A stretch of DNA of 38,133 nt from Inhella sp. (GCF_027532025.1 NZ_JAPZSY010000104.1:1-38133); one strand, 5' to 3'. Positions 23,512 to 34,823 are shown, numbered from the stretch's first letter. Numbers and translations are program-made. The notes: generated from the sequence alone by a model not told the origin.

Positions 23512-25002
23512 TCAGGGCAGGATGCTGGCCACGGCCAAGGTGCACCAGGCCAGCGCCTTGCCCGGCAACAGACCGAGCACCACCGTGGCCAGCGCCAGCG
23601 CCGACAACAAGGCCTTGATGTCCCAAGGCGCCACCAAGGCCTGACGCTCAGCGGGTGGGTCGAAGAACATGGTCTTGATGACGCGCAGGTAGTAGAAAGC
23701 GCCGATCAGGCTGAGCACCACCGCCACCACCATCAGCCCGTAATAGAACGGCAACTCGGTGGCACCCATGGCCTGCAGCACCGCCAGTTTGGCGTGGAAG
23801 CCCACTGTCAACGGAATGCCCGCCAGCGACAACATAAAGATCGCCATCACCAAGGCGTACCAACTGCTGCGCTGCCACAGGCCCGCGAAGTCGGACAACT
23901 GCTCCGCCTCGTGCCCTTGGCGGGCCAGCAGCAAGATCATGCCGAAGCTGCCCAGCGTGGTGAACACATAAACGACCGCATAGAACAGGGACGCGCTGTG
24001 CGCCATCAACGCACCCTTGGCGCTGTCGCCCACCACACCGCTGGCCAAACCCAGGAGCATGAAACCCATCTGCGCGATGGTCGAGTACGCCAGCATGCGC
24101 TTGAGGTTGGTCTGAGCGATGGCCACGAAGTTGCCCACCACCAGCGAGAACACCCCCAACACGATCATCATCTGCTGCCAGTCGGCCGCCAACGCAAACA
24201 GGCCCTCGACCAAGAGACGGAACGTGATGGCCAGCGCTGCCAGCTTGGGCGCCGTGGCAATGAGCAGCGTGGTGGCCGTGGGTGCACCTTGGTACACGTC
24301 CGGCACCCACATGTGGAAGGGTGCAGCGCCCAGCTTGAACGCCAGCCCCGCCACCACGAACACCAAGCCGAACACCAGCACGGCCCCATTCGGACGGAGC
24401 GCCGCATCGGGATGGGCCAGCACGTTGTAAATCTCAGGAATGAACAACGAGCCTGTCGCGCCGTACAGCATGGACAAGCCGTACAGCAAGAAGCCACTGG
24501 CCAGAGCCCCCAGCACGAAGTACTTCATCGCCGCCTCGGTAGAGACCGTGTGGTCGCGGCGCAGAGCCACCAGCGCATACAACGACAGGCTCATCAACTC
24601 CAGCCCCAGGTACACCACCAACAGGTGCCGCGCTGAGACCATGATGCAAACACCGAGCACCATGAACAAGCTGAGGGTGAACAGCTCACCCTTGAGCATG
24701 TCGCGAGTTGCGGCATAGGGGCGGGACAGCAGCAGCACCCCAGCCACCAGCAGCGCACTCAGCCCGCCCAGCAAGTGGGACAACGGGTCGGTCGACACCA
24801 TGCCATGCATGGCCACGTCGTCGTACCCCAACACAAAGGCACGCAGGTGCAGGGCGGCCACCCCCAACAGCGTCAACTGCGTCAGCCAGTAGGTGGGGCG
24901 ACGAGCAGGATCCTTGACCCACAAATCCACCAGCGTGACCACCAGGGCCATGCCCAGCAGCAGCAATTCGGGCTTGAAGGCAGCGAAAAAGAAGTTGGTC
25001 AT
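23512..25002 (-). CDS. nuoN: NADH-quinone oxidoreductase subunit N
   Basis: A 496-residue antiporter-like proton-pumping subunit of complex I with about 14 membrane helices. The family signature region TVSTEAAMKYFVLGALASGFLLYG, the discontinuous helix area around GLAFKLGAAPFHMWVPDVYQGAPT and LKRMLAYSTIAQMGFML are clear. The ATG at 25002 has GGAGG nine bases upstream, in the 16-base gap to nuoM. Length is typical. Confidence 0.97.
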   Translation of the reverse strand: MTNFFFAAFKPELLLLGMALVVTLVDLWVKDPARRPTYWLTQLTLLGVAALHLRAFVLGYDDVAMHGMVSTDPLSHLLGGLSALLVAGVLLLSRPYAATRDMLKGELFTLSLFMVLGVCIMVSARHLLVVYLGLELMSLSLYALVALRRDHTVSTEAAMKYFVLGALASGFLLYGLSMLYGATGSLFIPEIYNVLAHPDAALRPNGAVLVFGLVFVVAGLAFKLGAAPFHMWVPDVYQGAPTATTLLIATAPKLAALAITFRLLVEGLFALAADWQQMMIVLGVFSLVVGNFVAIAQTNLKRMLAYSTIAQMGFMLLGLASGVVGDSAKGALMAHSASLFYAVVYVFTTLGSFGMILLLARQGHEAEQLSDFAGLWQRSSWYALVMAIFMLSLAGIPLTVGFHAKLAVLQAMGATELPFYYGLMVVAVVLSLIGAFYYLRVIKTMFFDPPAERQALVAPWDIKALLSALALATVVLGLLPGKALAWCTLAVASILP

Positions 25003-25018
25003 GGGTTGATGCCTCCGA

Positions 25019-26509
25019 TCAGGGGAGCTTGGACACGGACACGTGTCGCAGCAGCTCAGTCACGGAGGCCTGCATCACATCGGTGAAGGGCTTGGGATAC
25101 ACGCCCATGGCGATGGTGGCCGCGGCCAACACGCCCAAGATGGTGAACTCGCGGGCGTTGACGTCCTTCAGGGCCTTGACGTTGTCATTGGCCACGTCGC
25201 CAAAGTACACGCGCTTGACCATCCACAGCGAGTAGGCAGCGCCGAAGATCAGCGCCGTGGCGGCCAGGGCCCCGATCCAGAAATTGGCCTTCACGGCGCC
25301 CAAAATCACCATCCACTCGCCGATGAAGCCTGCAGTGCCCGGCAGGCCGCAATTGGCCATGGCGAACAGCACGGCAAAGGCAGCGAACTTGGGCATGGTG
25401 TTCACCACGCCACCGTAGTCGGCGATCTCCCGGCTGTGCACGCGGTCGTACAGCACCCCGATGCACAAGAACATCGCCCCCGACACAAACCCGTGCGCAA
25501 TCATCTGCACCAGGCCGCCCGCAACACCCAACTCATTGAAGAGGAAGAAGCCCAGGGTGACGAAACCCATGTGGGCCACCGATGAGTACGCCACCAGCTT
25601 CTTCATGTCCTTCTGGACCATCGCCACCAGACCGACGTAAATGACCGCGATCAGCGACAAGGTGATGATGAAGGGCGCGTAGGCGTGGGCCGCATCCGGC
25701 GCGATGGGCATCGAGAAGCGCAAGAAGCCATACGCGCCCAGTTTCAACATGATGGCCGCCAGCACCACCGAACCGCCCGTGGGGGCTTCGACGTGAGCAT
25801 CCGGCAACCAGGTGTGCACCGGCCACATCGGTACCTTCACCGCGAAGGCGGCGAAGAAAGCGAAGAAAAGCAGGGTCTGCGCCCCCATGGTCAGCGGCAA
25901 TCGCTGCCAAGTCATGATGTCGAAGCCATTCACACCGGTCTGCACCCCCGACTGCATGTACAGATAGACCAGCGCCACCAGCATCAGGAGCGAGCCCGCC
26001 AGGGTGTAGAGGAAGAACTTGAACGCCGCGTACACCCGGCGCGGGCCACCCCACACACCGATGATGATGTACATGGGGATCAGCGTCGCCTCGAAAAACA
26101 CGTAGAACAGCAGCGCGTCGGTGGCGGCGAACACGCCCACCATCAGGCCCGACAGGATCAAGAACGCGCCCATGTACTGGTTCACGCGGTTCTCGATGAC
26201 CTCCCAACCGGCCGCCACGACGATGATGGTGATGAAGGCGGTCAGGAGCACGAACCACACCGAAATGCCATCCACACCGAGCGCGTAGCGAGCATTGAAA
26301 CGACGGATCCAGGCCGCGTTCTCAACGAACTGCAGCGAGGCGGTGCTGGTGTCAAAGCCGGCGATCAGCGGCAACGTGACGACGAAACTGGCGATGGCCG
26401 CCAGCAAGGCCAGCCAACGCACCAAACCGGCTTGCTGGGGTTTGCCCAGGGTCAGCAGCAGCAAGCCGCAGACCACGGGCAACCAAATCGAGATGCTCAA
26501 CCATTGCAT
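25019..26509 (-). CDS. nuoM: NADH-quinone oxidoreductase subunit M
   Basis: A 496-residue antiporter-like subunit with about 14 membrane helices. Typical segments include YALGVDGISVWFVLLTAF, the channel Glu region around ATLIPMYIIIGVWGG, KVPMWPVHTWLPDAHVEAPT and LVAYSSVAHMGFVTLG with its charged lysines. It pumps protons together with NuoL and NuoN. The ATG at 26509 is preceded by GGAGAA, and 17 bases separate the start from the nuoL stop at 26527. Confidence 0.97.
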   Translation of the reverse strand: MQWLSISIWLPVVCGLLLLTLGKPQQAGLVRWLALLAAIASFVVTLPLIAGFDTSTASLQFVENAAWIRRFNARYALGVDGISVWFVLLTAFITIIVVAAGWEVIENRVNQYMGAFLILSGLMVGVFAATDALLFYVFFEATLIPMYIIIGVWGGPRRVYAAFKFFLYTLAGSLLMLVALVYLYMQSGVQTGVNGFDIMTWQRLPLTMGAQTLLFFAFFAAFAVKVPMWPVHTWLPDAHVEAPTGGSVVLAAIMLKLGAYGFLRFSMPIAPDAAHAYAPFIITLSLIAVIYVGLVAMVQKDMKKLVAYSSVAHMGFVTLGFFLFNELGVAGGLVQMIAHGFVSGAMFLCIGVLYDRVHSREIADYGGVVNTMPKFAAFAVLFAMANCGLPGTAGFIGEWMVILGAVKANFWIGALAATALIFGAAYSLWMVKRVYFGDVANDNVKALKDVNAREFTILGVLAAATIAMGVYPKPFTDVMQASVTELLRHVSVSKLP

Positions 26510-26526
26510 GTTGTTCTCCGAGCGTC

Positions 26527-28575
26527 TCAGGCGCCCGTCAGGGTCTTCAGTTGCGGCTCAAGGTAGGGCCAAAGCTTCCAGGTCATGAGGCCCACGACGC
26601 CAAGGATCATGGCCAGGGTGTACGCCGTCAGACGGCCCGTCTGCGCCAAACGACCCAGACGCGCCAGCAGACCCACCGACTTGGCGCTGCCGTTCACCAG
26701 CACGCCATCGATGAGCGCCGCATCACCCACCTTCCACAGGCCCACGCCCAGAAGGCGCGCTCCGCGCGCCAGCACGTTCTCGTTGAACCAATCGAAGTAG
26801 TACTTGTTCTCCATCACCACGATCAGCGGGCGCAGCGCGCGGCCAATGGCCACGGGAATGCCGGGCTTCAGGATGTAGAACACATAAGCCGTGACCACGC
26901 CAGCCACCGCCAACCAGAACGGCAGCGTGGCGAAGGCATGCAAGCCCATGCTGGCGGCACCGTGGTGCACGTGCTCCAGCACCTGGTCGATGCCACCGTG
27001 CAAAGCAGTGTTGATGGTGATGGCGTCCTTCAGGAAGTCCCCGCCCACGATCGGGCCCAGGGTGAAGTAACCGACCACGAGCGAGGGCACAGCCAGTGCG
27101 ACCAAGGGCACCCACACCACCCACGGCGACTCGTGCGGCTCAGCATCGTGGCCGTGGTGGTCGTCGTGGTGATCATGCTCGCCCGGGAAGGGCTTGTGGC
27201 GGAAGCGCTCAGGGCCGTGGAAGACCAAGAAGTACATCCGGAACGAATAGAACGCCGTGATGAACACGCCCGCCGTCACCGCCAACATCGCAAAACTGGC
27301 GCCCGGCAAGTGACTGCCGCCCACGGCCAAGATGATGCTGTCCTTCGAGTAAAAGCCCGACAGGAAGGGCGTGCCGATCAGCGCGAGCGAGCCGATCAGC
27401 GACGTGATCCAGGTGATGGGCATGTACTTGCGCAGGCCGCCCATGTTGCGGATGTCCTGATCGTGGTGCATGCCGATGATGACCGAGCCTGCCGCCAAGA
27501 ACAGCAGCGCCTTGAAGAAGGCATGCGTCATCAGGTGGAACACCGCCACCGAGTACGCCGACACGCCAAGCGCAACCGTCATGTAGCCCAACTGGCTCAG
27601 CGTGGAGTACGCCACCACCCGCTTGATGTCGTTCTGGATGATGCCCAGGAAGCCCATGAACAAGGCCGTGATGGCGCCGATCACCAGCACAAAGTTCAGG
27701 GCCGTGTCCGACAACTCGAACAGCGGCGACATGCGCGCCACCATGAAGATGCCAGCCGTCACCATGGTGGCGGCGTGGATCAACGCGGAGATCGGCGTCG
27801 GGCCTTCCATCGAATCCGGCAACCAAACGTGCAACGGAAACTGCGCCGACTTGCCCATGGCGCCGATGAACAGGCAGATGCAGGCCACCGTGATCAGCAT
27901 CCACTGATCGCCCCACAAGGGCGCCGGGAACACGATGGCCGCCAATTCGTCCTTCTTGGCGAACAGTTCGCCGTAGTTCAGCGAGCCGCCATACGCCACC
28001 AAAAGACCAATGCCCAGGATGAAGCCAAAGTCGCCCACGCGATTGACCAAGAAGGCCTTCATGTTGGCGAAGATCGCGGTGGGCTTCTTGTACCAAAAGC
28101 CGATCAGCAGGTAGGACACCAAGCCCACCGCTTCCCAGCCGAAGAACAGCTGCAGCAGGTTGTTGCTCATCACCAGCATGAGCATGCTGAAGGTGAACAG
28201 TGAGATGTAGCTGAAGAAGCGCTGGTAGCCGGGGTCATCGGCCATGTAGCCGATGGTGTAGAGGTGCACCATCAGCGACACGGAGGTGACCACCACCATC
28301 ATCATGGCCGTCAGGCCGTCGACCAAAAAGCCGACCTCCATCTTCAGGCCGCCAATCACCATCCATTCGTAGATGGTGGCATTGAAGCGGGCGCCAGCTT
28401 GGACGTCGTTCAGCGTGATGAGCGACAAAACCGCAGCAATGGCCACACCCAGGATGGTGACGACATGGGCGCCACGGCGGCCGATGAGCTTGCCGAAAAA
28501 ACCAGCCAGGATGCAACCCACCAGGGGTGCCAGCGGCACCCAAAGCAGCAGGTTCGGATTCAGAGTGGGCGTCAT
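26527..28575 (-). CDS. nuoL: NADH-quinone oxidoreductase subunit L
   Basis: A 682-residue antiporter-like subunit, the most distal pump of complex I. The core signatures are present: FFGWEAVGLVSYLLIGFWYKK, SAQFPLHVWLPDSMEGPTPISALIHAATMVTAG and RVVAYSTLSQLGYM. The C-terminal part should carry the long lateral helix that clamps the membrane arm. Near residues 465-482 a soluble loop holds a run of His and Asp (EHDHHDDHHGHD), facing either the periplasm or cytosol. The nuoK stop starts six bases upstream of the ATG at 28575. Confidence 0.97.
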   Translation of the reverse strand: MTPTLNPNLLLWVPLAPLVGCILAGFFGKLIGRRGAHVVTILGVAIAAVLSLITLNDVQAGARFNATIYEWMVIGGLKMEVGFLVDGLTAMMMVVVTSVSLMVHLYTIGYMADDPGYQRFFSYISLFTFSMLMLVMSNNLLQLFFGWEAVGLVSYLLIGFWYKKPTAIFANMKAFLVNRVGDFGFILGIGLLVAYGGSLNYGELFAKKDELAAIVFPAPLWGDQWMLITVACICLFIGAMGKSAQFPLHVWLPDSMEGPTPISALIHAATMVTAGIFMVARMSPLFELSDTALNFVLVIGAITALFMGFLGIIQNDIKRVVAYSTLSQLGYMTVALGVSAYSVAVFHLMTHAFFKALLFLAAGSVIIGMHHDQDIRNMGGLRKYMPITWITSLIGSLALIGTPFLSGFYSKDSIILAVGGSHLPGASFAMLAVTAGVFITAFYSFRMYFLVFHGPERFRHKPFPGEHDHHDDHHGHDAEPHESPWVVWVPLVALAVPSLVVGYFTLGPIVGGDFLKDAITINTALHGGIDQVLEHVHHGAASMGLHAFATLPFWLAVAGVVTAYVFYILKPGIPVAIGRALRPLIVVMENKYYFDWFNENVLARGARLLGVGLWKVGDAALIDGVLVNGSAKSVGLLARLGRLAQTGRLTAYTLAMILGVVGLMTWKLWPYLEPQLKTLTGA

Positions 28576-28580
28576 CGACC

Positions 28581-28895
28581 TCAGCCCTTCAAGGTGTCCA
28601 GCTCATCCACGCGGATGGAGCTGCGATTGCGGAACAGCACAACGAGGATGGCCAAGCCGATTGCCGACTCGGCCGCTGCCACGGTGAGGATGAAGAACAC
28701 AAAGACTTGCCCCGCCATGTCGCCCAAATAGTGCGAGAAGGCGATGAAGTTCAAGTTGACCGCCAGCAGCATCAGCTCGATGGCCATCAGCAGCACGATC
28801 AGGTTCTTGCGGTTCATGAAGATGCCGATGACCGACAGCGCGAACAGCAGTGCGCCCAAGGTCAAGAAATGGCCCAGCGTGAGCGTGCCCATCAT
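28581..28895 (-). CDS. nuoK: NADH-quinone oxidoreductase subunit K
   Basis: A 104-residue subunit with three membrane helices, part of the proton path next to NuoJ and NuoN. The conserved buried Glu is in [16 protein letters not shown], and a second Glu lies in [15 protein letters not shown]. Two adjacent ATGs (28895 and 28892) are possible starts; the first overlaps the nuoJ TGA by four bases and is taken here. Confidence 0.96.
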   Translation of the reverse strand: MMGTLTLGHFLTLGALLFALSVIGIFMNRKNLIVLLMAIELMLLAVNLNFIAFSHYLGDMAGQVFVFFILTVAAAESAIGLAILVVLFRNRSSIRVDELDTLKG

Positions 28896-29527
28896 TGGCC
28901 TCCCTCTTGATTCGGTGCTGCGGCCGATGCAGGCTTCACTGGGTCGATCTTGAGCACGCGCAGGCGTTCGGCCTTGGTGACCTTGACCTGCTGCGATGGA
29001 TCTTGGCGACGGCTGTCCTTGCGCTCACGCAGCGTCAGCGCGATGGCCGCGATGATGCCCACCAGCAGCAGCACGGCCGCCACCTGCAGCGGGTACAGGT
29101 ACTGCGTGTAGAGCGCCACGCCCAACATCTTGGTGTTGCCCAGGGCCAGCATCTCTGGCGGGAACGGCTTGGGCTGGCTCACCTGGAAGCCGCTCATCAG
29201 CACCACCGCCATCTCGAAGGCCACCACAGCGCCGATCACCGCCGCCAACGGCAGGTGCTTCCAAAACCCCTGGCGCACTTTGTCGGTGTGCACGTCGAGC
29301 ATCATCACGACGAACAAGAACAACACCATCACCGCGCCCACATAGACCAGGATGAGGGTGATGGCCAAGAACTCGGCCTTCAAGAGCATCCAGATGCCGG
29401 ACGCATTGAAGAAGGCGAGGATGAGGAACAGCGCCGCATGCACCGTGGATTGCGCCGTGATGACGCGAAACGATGCGCCCAGCAGCACCACGGAAAACAG
29501 CAGGAACAAAGCAAACGTGACGTCCAT
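28892..29527 (-). CDS. nuoJ: NADH-quinone oxidoreductase subunit J
   Basis: A 211-residue subunit with five membrane helices in its first 165 residues, including the [19 protein letters not shown] helix that shifts during turnover in complex I. The C-terminal 45 residues form a charged cytoplasmic tail ([17 protein letters not shown]), longer than in short homologues. Five bases separate it from the nuoI stop. Confidence 0.96.
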   Translation of the reverse strand: MDVTFALFLLFSVVLLGASFRVITAQSTVHAALFLILAFFNASGIWMLLKAEFLAITLILVYVGAVMVLFLFVVMMLDVHTDKVRQGFWKHLPLAAVIGAVVAFEMAVVLMSGFQVSQPKPFPPEMLALGNTKMLGVALYTQYLYPLQVAAVLLLVGIIAAIALTLRERKDSRRQDPSQQVKVTKAERLRVLKIDPVKPASAAAPNQEGGQ

Positions 29528-29532
29528 GGTGC

Positions 29533-30030
29533 TCAGCGGTACTTGGCGTCGGCCGCCTTGGTGGCGGCAATCTGCGGCTCGAAACGGTCGCCGACCGCCA
29601 GCAGCATCTCTTTGGTGTAGTACAGGTCGCCCCGCTTCTCACCGTGGTACTCGAACAGCGGCGTTTCGACGATGGAGTCCACCGGGCAGCTTTCTTCGCA
29701 GAAGCCGCAGAAGATGCACTTGGTCAGGTCGATGTCGTAGCGCGTGGTGCGGCGGCTGCCGTCATCGCGCACTTCGCTTTCGATCGTGATGGCCATGGCG
29801 GGGCACACGGCTTCGCACAGTTTGCAGGCGATGCAGCGCTCCTCGCCGTTTTCATAGCGGCGCAGCGCATGCAGGCCCCGGAAGCGCGGCGACAGCGGTG
29901 TCTTCTCTTCCGGGAACTGCACCGTGATGGTGGGCGACAAAAAGTGCCGCCCGGTCAGGGCCAAGCCCTTGACCAACTCCAGCAGCAGGAAGGTTTTGAA
30001 AAAGTCTTTGACAGCGGAGACGGCAGACAT
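29533..30030 (-). CDS. nuoI: NADH-quinone oxidoreductase subunit I
   Basis: A 165-residue ferredoxin-like subunit that carries clusters N6a and N6b. The two 4Fe-4S motifs are at C66-C69-C72-C76 ([12 protein letters not shown]) and C105-C108-C111-C115 ([12 protein letters not shown]). A short amphipathic N-terminus anchors it at the membrane. The ATG at 30030 fits homology and the eight-base gap to the nuoH stop; the frame is open further upstream only because it overlaps nuoH. Confidence 0.97.
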   Translation of the reverse strand: MSAVSAVKDFFKTFLLLELVKGLALTGRHFLSPTITVQFPEEKTPLSPRFRGLHALRRYENGEERCIACKLCEAVCPAMAITIESEVRDDGSRRTTRYDIDLTKCIFCGFCEESCPVDSIVETPLFEYHGEKRGDLYYTKEMLLAVGDRFEPQIAATKAADAKYR

Positions 30031-30038
30031 CGCAGTCC

Positions 30039-31136
30039 TCACTTCCAGATGTTGTACGGGGTCTGCATCCACAGGCCCACGACGACCAGCCACACCAGGG
30101 TGACGGGGATGAAGACCTTCCAGCCCAGGCGCATCAGTTGGTCGTAGCGGAAGCGCGGGAACGAGGCGCGCACCCACAGGAACATGGTGACCACGACGAA
30201 AGTCTTGGCGAACAGCCAGAACCAGTTCCAGAAGGCCATGGTTTGCTGGATGAGCGCCGGCGTTTCCATGCCCAGCAAGCTGAACGAGATGGGGGCCGAC
30301 CAGCCGCCCAGGAACAGCAGCACCGCGAGCACCGAGACCAAGATCATGTTGGCGTACTCGGCCAGGAAGAACATGGCGAACGACATGCCCGAGTACTCGA
30401 TCATGTGGCCGGCCACGATTTCCGATTCGCCCTCCACCACGTCGAACGGATGGCGGTTGGTTTCCGCCAGGCCCGAAATGAAGTAGACGACGAAGATTGG
30501 CAACAGCGGCAGCCAGTTCCACGACAGGAAGGTCAGGCCGTGCGAGGCGAACCAGCCCACGGTCTGCTTCGTCACGATGTCGGTCATGTACAGGCTGCCT
30601 GAGACCATCAGCACCACCACCAACGCGAAGCCCATGGCGATTTCGTAGCTGACCATCTGCGCCGAGGCGCGCATGGCACCGAGGAAGGCGTACTTCGAAT
30701 TCGACGCCCAGCCCGCGATGATCACGCCGTAGACCTCCAGCGACATGATCGCCATCAGGAACAGCAGGCCGGCGTTGATGTTGGCCACGGCGGCATCGGG
30801 ACCGAAAGGAATCACGGCCCATGCGGCCAGCGCTGGCGCGATGGTCAGGATCGGACCCAAAAAGAACAAGCCCTTGTTCGAGGCCGCCGGCAAGATGATC
30901 TCTTTGAAGATCAGCTTCACCGCGTCGGCAATCGGGGTCAGCAAGCCCATCGGACCCACCCGGTTGGGGCCGGGACGGATCTGCGACCAACCGATGGCCT
31001 TGCGCTCCCACAGCGTCAGGTAAGCCACACAAACCATCAACGGCGCCACCACCGCCACGATCTTCATCAGGCTCCAGACCACGGGCCAGAACACGCCCAG
31101 TGCTTGAGCGCCCCATTGGTACAGGCTGTCCATCAT
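30039..31136 (-). CDS. nuoH: NADH-quinone oxidoreductase subunit H
   Basis: A 365-residue membrane subunit that forms the quinone-binding cavity with NuoB and NuoD. The first signature [20 protein letters not shown] is at about residues 43-62 and the second is [20 protein letters not shown]; about eight membrane helices are present. Two adjacent ATGs start the gene (31136, 31133); the first overlaps the nuoG TGA by four bases. Confidence 0.97.
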   Translation of the reverse strand: MMDSLYQWGAQALGVFWPVVWSLMKIVAVVAPLMVCVAYLTLWERKAIGWSQIRPGPNRVGPMGLLTPIADAVKLIFKEIILPAASNKGLFFLGPILTIAPALAAWAVIPFGPDAAVANINAGLLFLMAIMSLEVYGVIIAGWASNSKYAFLGAMRASAQMVSYEIAMGFALVVVLMVSGSLYMTDIVTKQTVGWFASHGLTFLSWNWLPLLPIFVVYFISGLAETNRHPFDVVEGESEIVAGHMIEYSGMSFAMFFLAEYANMILVSVLAVLLFLGGWSAPISFSLLGMETPALIQQTMAFWNWFWLFAKTFVVVTMFLWVRASFPRFRYDQLMRLGWKVFIPVTLVWLVVVGLWMQTPYNIWK

Positions 31137-33484
31137 TGCGCACCTCCCGCCACGGCGTCGGCATGGGCCACTTGGATGGGGGCGAAGGAAGCGCCCAGCG
31201 CCGCCGTCAGCGGCAGGCCGGCAGCAACACGCACCACGCCCTCGGCCAGGCGCTCGTTGCGGCGAGCTGGCAGGGTCACGTGAGCAGCGCCTTGCGTGAC
31301 TCGGACCATGTCCTCGCCGCCCTCGGCCAGCCCCAGGTGGGACCACAAGCCCGGCGGCAGTTGCGCCACGCCAGCATCTTGGCCATCGCGGGTGGCTTGG
31401 AGGCTCGGCGCATGGCGCACCAACATGTCGCTGGCGTAAATCGGCAGCTCAGCCAAGCGCTGCAAGCCTTCTGCATGGCCCAGGGTGGTGGGCATGGCTT
31501 GGCCCAACAACGGCGTCACCGCCAAACCCTGAGGCAGCAGCGCCGCGCGAATCTGGTCGGTCCCCTCGAAATCGAAGCCGGGCAAGTCCAGCAAGTTGGC
31601 CAGCACGCGCACGACCTTCCAGGCCGGACGGGTTTCGCCCAGCGGCGGCACCACGCCCACGAAGGACTGCAGTTGCGCGTCGGCCGTCACGAAGCTGCCC
31701 GAGGTTTCCGTGAATGGGGCAGTGGGCAGCAAAACGTCGGCATGGTCGAGCAAGGCATCGGTGCGGTGGCTGCTCAGGCCGACCACCATCTGGGCCTGAC
31801 GCAGCGTGGCGGCACTTGCCGCCGCGTCACCGGTATCGAGCAAGGGATCCACGCCCAACAGCACCACGGCCTTGGGGGCTTCACCTTGCGTTTGTTGACG
31901 CCACCCTCGGCCCCCGTTGCCCGGCCCCACGCCCACTGCTTGAAGGCCGACAGCATTGCCGCCCTGGCCCAAGAAGCCGACAGTCGCCCCGGTCTGGGCA
32001 CCGATCCATTGAGCGAGCGACCACAACTCGGCGGCTTGCGGGTGGTCGCCCGCCGCTTGTCCCAGCAGGATGGCGACGTCGCCGCCGCGCAGCAGGACGT
32101 CGGCAGTGGCGCGCGCTTCGGGCGAGATCGTCGCGCTCACCGGCGCCGGCAGCCCTTTGGCCTCCGACACCGCGGCAGCCACCCCGGCCACGAAGGTCAC
32201 CCAGGCCGATGGGGCCACCGCGTTGTGCGGTGCCACTGGCATCAGCCAGTCGTCGTTGGCGGCGTGCAGCGCCATGATGGTGGCGCCGTGCCGCGCTGCT
32301 TGACGCAGGCGTTGCGCCATGAGCGGGTGGTCTTTGCGCAGGGCCGAGCCGATGATCCAAGCGCCGTCGAGCTTGGACAGCGACGCGATCGAGCGGCCTA
32401 GGGTCATCGCTTCACCGGCAGTGGGACGCAAGCGGTCGTCGTTCTGCCGCAGCGCGTGGTCGATGTTCTCGCTGCCCAGCGCTCGCAGGAGCCGCGCGAG
32501 CAAACCGCCCTCTTCCAGCGTGGCCTGCGGCGACACCCAAGCGGCCAGCGCGGCCGGACCATGGTCTTGGCGGATGGAGCGCAGGCCGTGCGCGACGTAG
32601 TTCAAGGCGGTGGGCCAGTCCACCATCTGCCAACTGCCGTCCTGCTTGATCATGGGACGGGTCAATCGGGCTTCGCTGTTCAAGCCTTCGTAGCTGAAGC
32701 GATCGCGGTCAGAGATCCAACACTCGTTGACGGCGTCGTTCTCCAGCGGCACCACGCGCATGACCTGGTTGGCTTTCACCTGAACGACCAGGTTGGCGCC
32801 ATTGCTGTCGTGCGGGCTGACGGACTTTCGCCGCGACAACTCCCAGGTGCGAGCGCTGTAACGGAACGGCTTGCTGGTGAGGGCACCGACCGGGCACAGG
32901 TCGATCATGTTGCCGCTCAGTTCGCTGTCCACGGTGCGGCCAACGAAGGTCGTGATCTCGCTGTGCTCGCCGCGATTGGGCATGCCCAACTCCATCACGC
33001 CAGCGATCTCTTGGCCGAACCGCACGCAGCGCGTGCAGTGGATGCAGCGGCTCATTTCCTGCATCGAAATCAGCGGGCCGACGTTCTTGTGGAACACCAC
33101 GCGCTTTTCTTCGGCATAGCGGCTCTTGCTACCGCCGTAGCCAACGGCCAGGTCCTGCAATTGGCACTCGCCACCCTGGTCGCAAATCGGGCAGTCCAGG
33201 GGGTGGTTGATGAGCAGAAACTCCATCACCCCCTGCTGAGCCTTGACCGCCTTGTCGCTCTTGGTGCGCACGATCATGCCGGGCGTCACGGGCGTGGCGC
33301 AGGCCGGCATGGGCTTGGGCGCCTTCTCCACGTCCACCAGGCACATGCGGCAGTTGGCCGCGATGCTCAGCTTCTTGTGGTAGCAGAAGTGCGGAACGTA
33401 GGTGCCCAACTTGTCGGCGGCATGCATGACCATGCTGCCCTCGGGCACTTCGACCTTTTGGCCGTCGAGTTCGATTTCAACCAT
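31133..33484 (-). CDS. nuoG: NADH-quinone oxidoreductase subunit G
   Basis: A 783-residue electron-transfer subunit of the peripheral arm. The N-terminal ferredoxin-like part binds a 2Fe-2S cluster (C34, C45, C48, C62), followed by [18 protein letters not shown] and HCTRC...CPVGAL for the 4Fe-4S clusters. The large C-terminal part is a degenerate molybdopterin-type domain without cofactor. The extra N7 cluster of E. coli NuoG is missing: the equivalent stretch reads [13 protein letters not shown] with no cysteines, as in mitochondrial NDUFS1. Three bases separate the ATG at 33484 from the nuoF stop. Confidence 0.97.
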   Translation of the reverse strand: MVEIELDGQKVEVPEGSMVMHAADKLGTYVPHFCYHKKLSIAANCRMCLVDVEKAPKPMPACATPVTPGMIVRTKSDKAVKAQQGVMEFLLINHPLDCPICDQGGECQLQDLAVGYGGSKSRYAEEKRVVFHKNVGPLISMQEMSRCIHCTRCVRFGQEIAGVMELGMPNRGEHSEITTFVGRTVDSELSGNMIDLCPVGALTSKPFRYSARTWELSRRKSVSPHDSNGANLVVQVKANQVMRVVPLENDAVNECWISDRDRFSYEGLNSEARLTRPMIKQDGSWQMVDWPTALNYVAHGLRSIRQDHGPAALAAWVSPQATLEEGGLLARLLRALGSENIDHALRQNDDRLRPTAGEAMTLGRSIASLSKLDGAWIIGSALRKDHPLMAQRLRQAARHGATIMALHAANDDWLMPVAPHNAVAPSAWVTFVAGVAAAVSEAKGLPAPVSATISPEARATADVLLRGGDVAILLGQAAGDHPQAAELWSLAQWIGAQTGATVGFLGQGGNAVGLQAVGVGPGNGGRGWRQQTQGEAPKAVVLLGVDPLLDTGDAAASAATLRQAQMVVGLSSHRTDALLDHADVLLPTAPFTETSGSFVTADAQLQSFVGVVPPLGETRPAWKVVRVLANLLDLPGFDFEGTDQIRAALLPQGLAVTPLLGQAMPTTLGHAEGLQRLAELPIYASDMLVRHAPSLQATRDGQDAGVAQLPPGLWSHLGLAEGGEDMVRVTQGAAHVTLPARRNERLAEGVVRVAAGLPLTAALGASFAPIQVAHADAVAGGAQ

Positions 33485-33487
33485 GGC

Positions 33488-34819
33488 TTAGGCCGCTTTC
33501 TGTTGGTTGGCGGCTTCGATCATTTGCACGAATTCGTGCTTGAAGTGCTTGAGCATCGCGCGCACCGGCATGGCAGCTGCATCGCCCAAGGCGCAGATGG
33601 TGCGGCCTTGGATGTTGTCGGCCACGCTGTTGAGCAGGTCGATGTCTTCCGGACGGCCCTTGTCGTGGGCAATCCGGTCGATCACGCGCCACATCCAGCC
33701 CGTGCCCTCGCGGCAGGGCGTGCACTGGCCGCAGCTCTCGTGCATGTAGAAGTAGGACAGGCGCAGCAGGCTGTTGACCATGCACCGCGAGTCGTCCATG
33801 ACGATCACCGCACCCGATCCCAGCATGGAGCCGGCCTTGGCGATGGAGTCGTAGTCCATCGTGCACTGCATCATCACGTCCGCCGGCAGCACGGGTGCCG
33901 ACGAGCCACCGGGAATCACGGCTTTGAGCGTGCGGCCTTTGCGCACGCCGCCGGCCAACTCCAGCAAGGTGCTGAACGGCGTTCCCATCGGGACCTCGTA
34001 GTTGCCGGGGCGCTCCACGTCACCGCTGACCGAGAAAATCTTCGTGCCGCCGTTGTTGGGCTTGCCCACCTCGAGGTAGGCCTGCCCGCCATTGCGGATG
34101 ATCCAGGGCACCGCCGCGAAGGTTTCGGTGTTGTTGATGGTGGTCGGCTTGCCGTACAGGCCGAAGCTGGCCGGGAACGGCGGCTTGAAGCGGGGCTGTC
34201 CCTTCTTGCCCTCGAGCGATTCCAGCAGGGCCGTCTCTTCGCCGCAGATGTACGCGCCGAAGCCGTGGAAGGCATGCAGTTGGAAACTGAAGCCACTGCC
34301 CAAAATCTTGTCGCCCAGCAACCCTGCCGCGCGGGCTTCTTCCAGGGCAGCCTCAAAGCGTTCGTACACCTCGAAGATCTCGCCGTGAATGTAGTTGTAG
34401 CCCACGCCGATGCCCATGGCATACGCGGCGATGGCCATGCCCTCGATGACCGCGTGCGGGTTGAACATCAAGATGTCGCGGTCTTTGCAGGTGCCGGGTT
34501 CCCCTTCGTCGGAGTTGCACACCAGGTACTTGGCGCCGGGAAACTGACGCGGCATGAAGCTCCATTTCAGGCCCGTGGGAAAGCCCGCGCCGCCGCGCCC
34601 GCGAAGCGACGAGGCCTTCACCTCGGCGATCACCTGCTCTTGGGTCATGCCGCCTTCCCCGGCCAGGATTTTGCGCAGGGCGGCGTACCCGCCGCGGGCC
34701 TCGTAGTGTTTCAGTTGCCAGTTCCTGCCATCCAGGTCGGCGTAGATCTGGGGCTGGATGTGGCGACCGTGAAAGCACGTCTCTTGGCCGGTGGCCTTGA
34801 ACTTCGAAAGATCGACCAT
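33488..34819 (-). CDS. nuoF: NADH-quinone oxidoreductase subunit F
   Basis: A 443-residue subunit that binds NADH and FMN and carries cluster N3. The nucleotide and flavin signature [13 protein letters not shown] is at residues 74-86; the acidic [15 protein letters not shown] loop follows. N3 ligands are in [12 protein letters not shown] (about residue 360) with the fourth Cys in ICALGD (about 408). It is the electron entry point of complex I. Four bases separate the ATG from the nuoE stop. Confidence 0.98.
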   Translation of the reverse strand: MVDLSKFKATGQETCFHGRHIQPQIYADLDGRNWQLKHYEARGGYAALRKILAGEGGMTQEQVIAEVKASSLRGRGGAGFPTGLKWSFMPRQFPGAKYLVCNSDEGEPGTCKDRDILMFNPHAVIEGMAIAAYAMGIGVGYNYIHGEIFEVYERFEAALEEARAAGLLGDKILGSGFSFQLHAFHGFGAYICGEETALLESLEGKKGQPRFKPPFPASFGLYGKPTTINNTETFAAVPWIIRNGGQAYLEVGKPNNGGTKIFSVSGDVERPGNYEVPMGTPFSTLLELAGGVRKGRTLKAVIPGGSSAPVLPADVMMQCTMDYDSIAKAGSMLGSGAVIVMDDSRCMVNSLLRLSYFYMHESCGQCTPCREGTGWMWRVIDRIAHDKGRPEDIDLLNSVADNIQGRTICALGDAAAMPVRAMLKHFKHEFVQMIEAANQQKAA

Positions 34820-34823
34820 GGGC

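Noticed and set aside
26551-28203. Plus-strand open frame of about 550 codons opposite nuoL
   Set aside because: Antisense to a conserved complex I subunit; composition (His, Gln, Arg rich) is that of a shadow frame.
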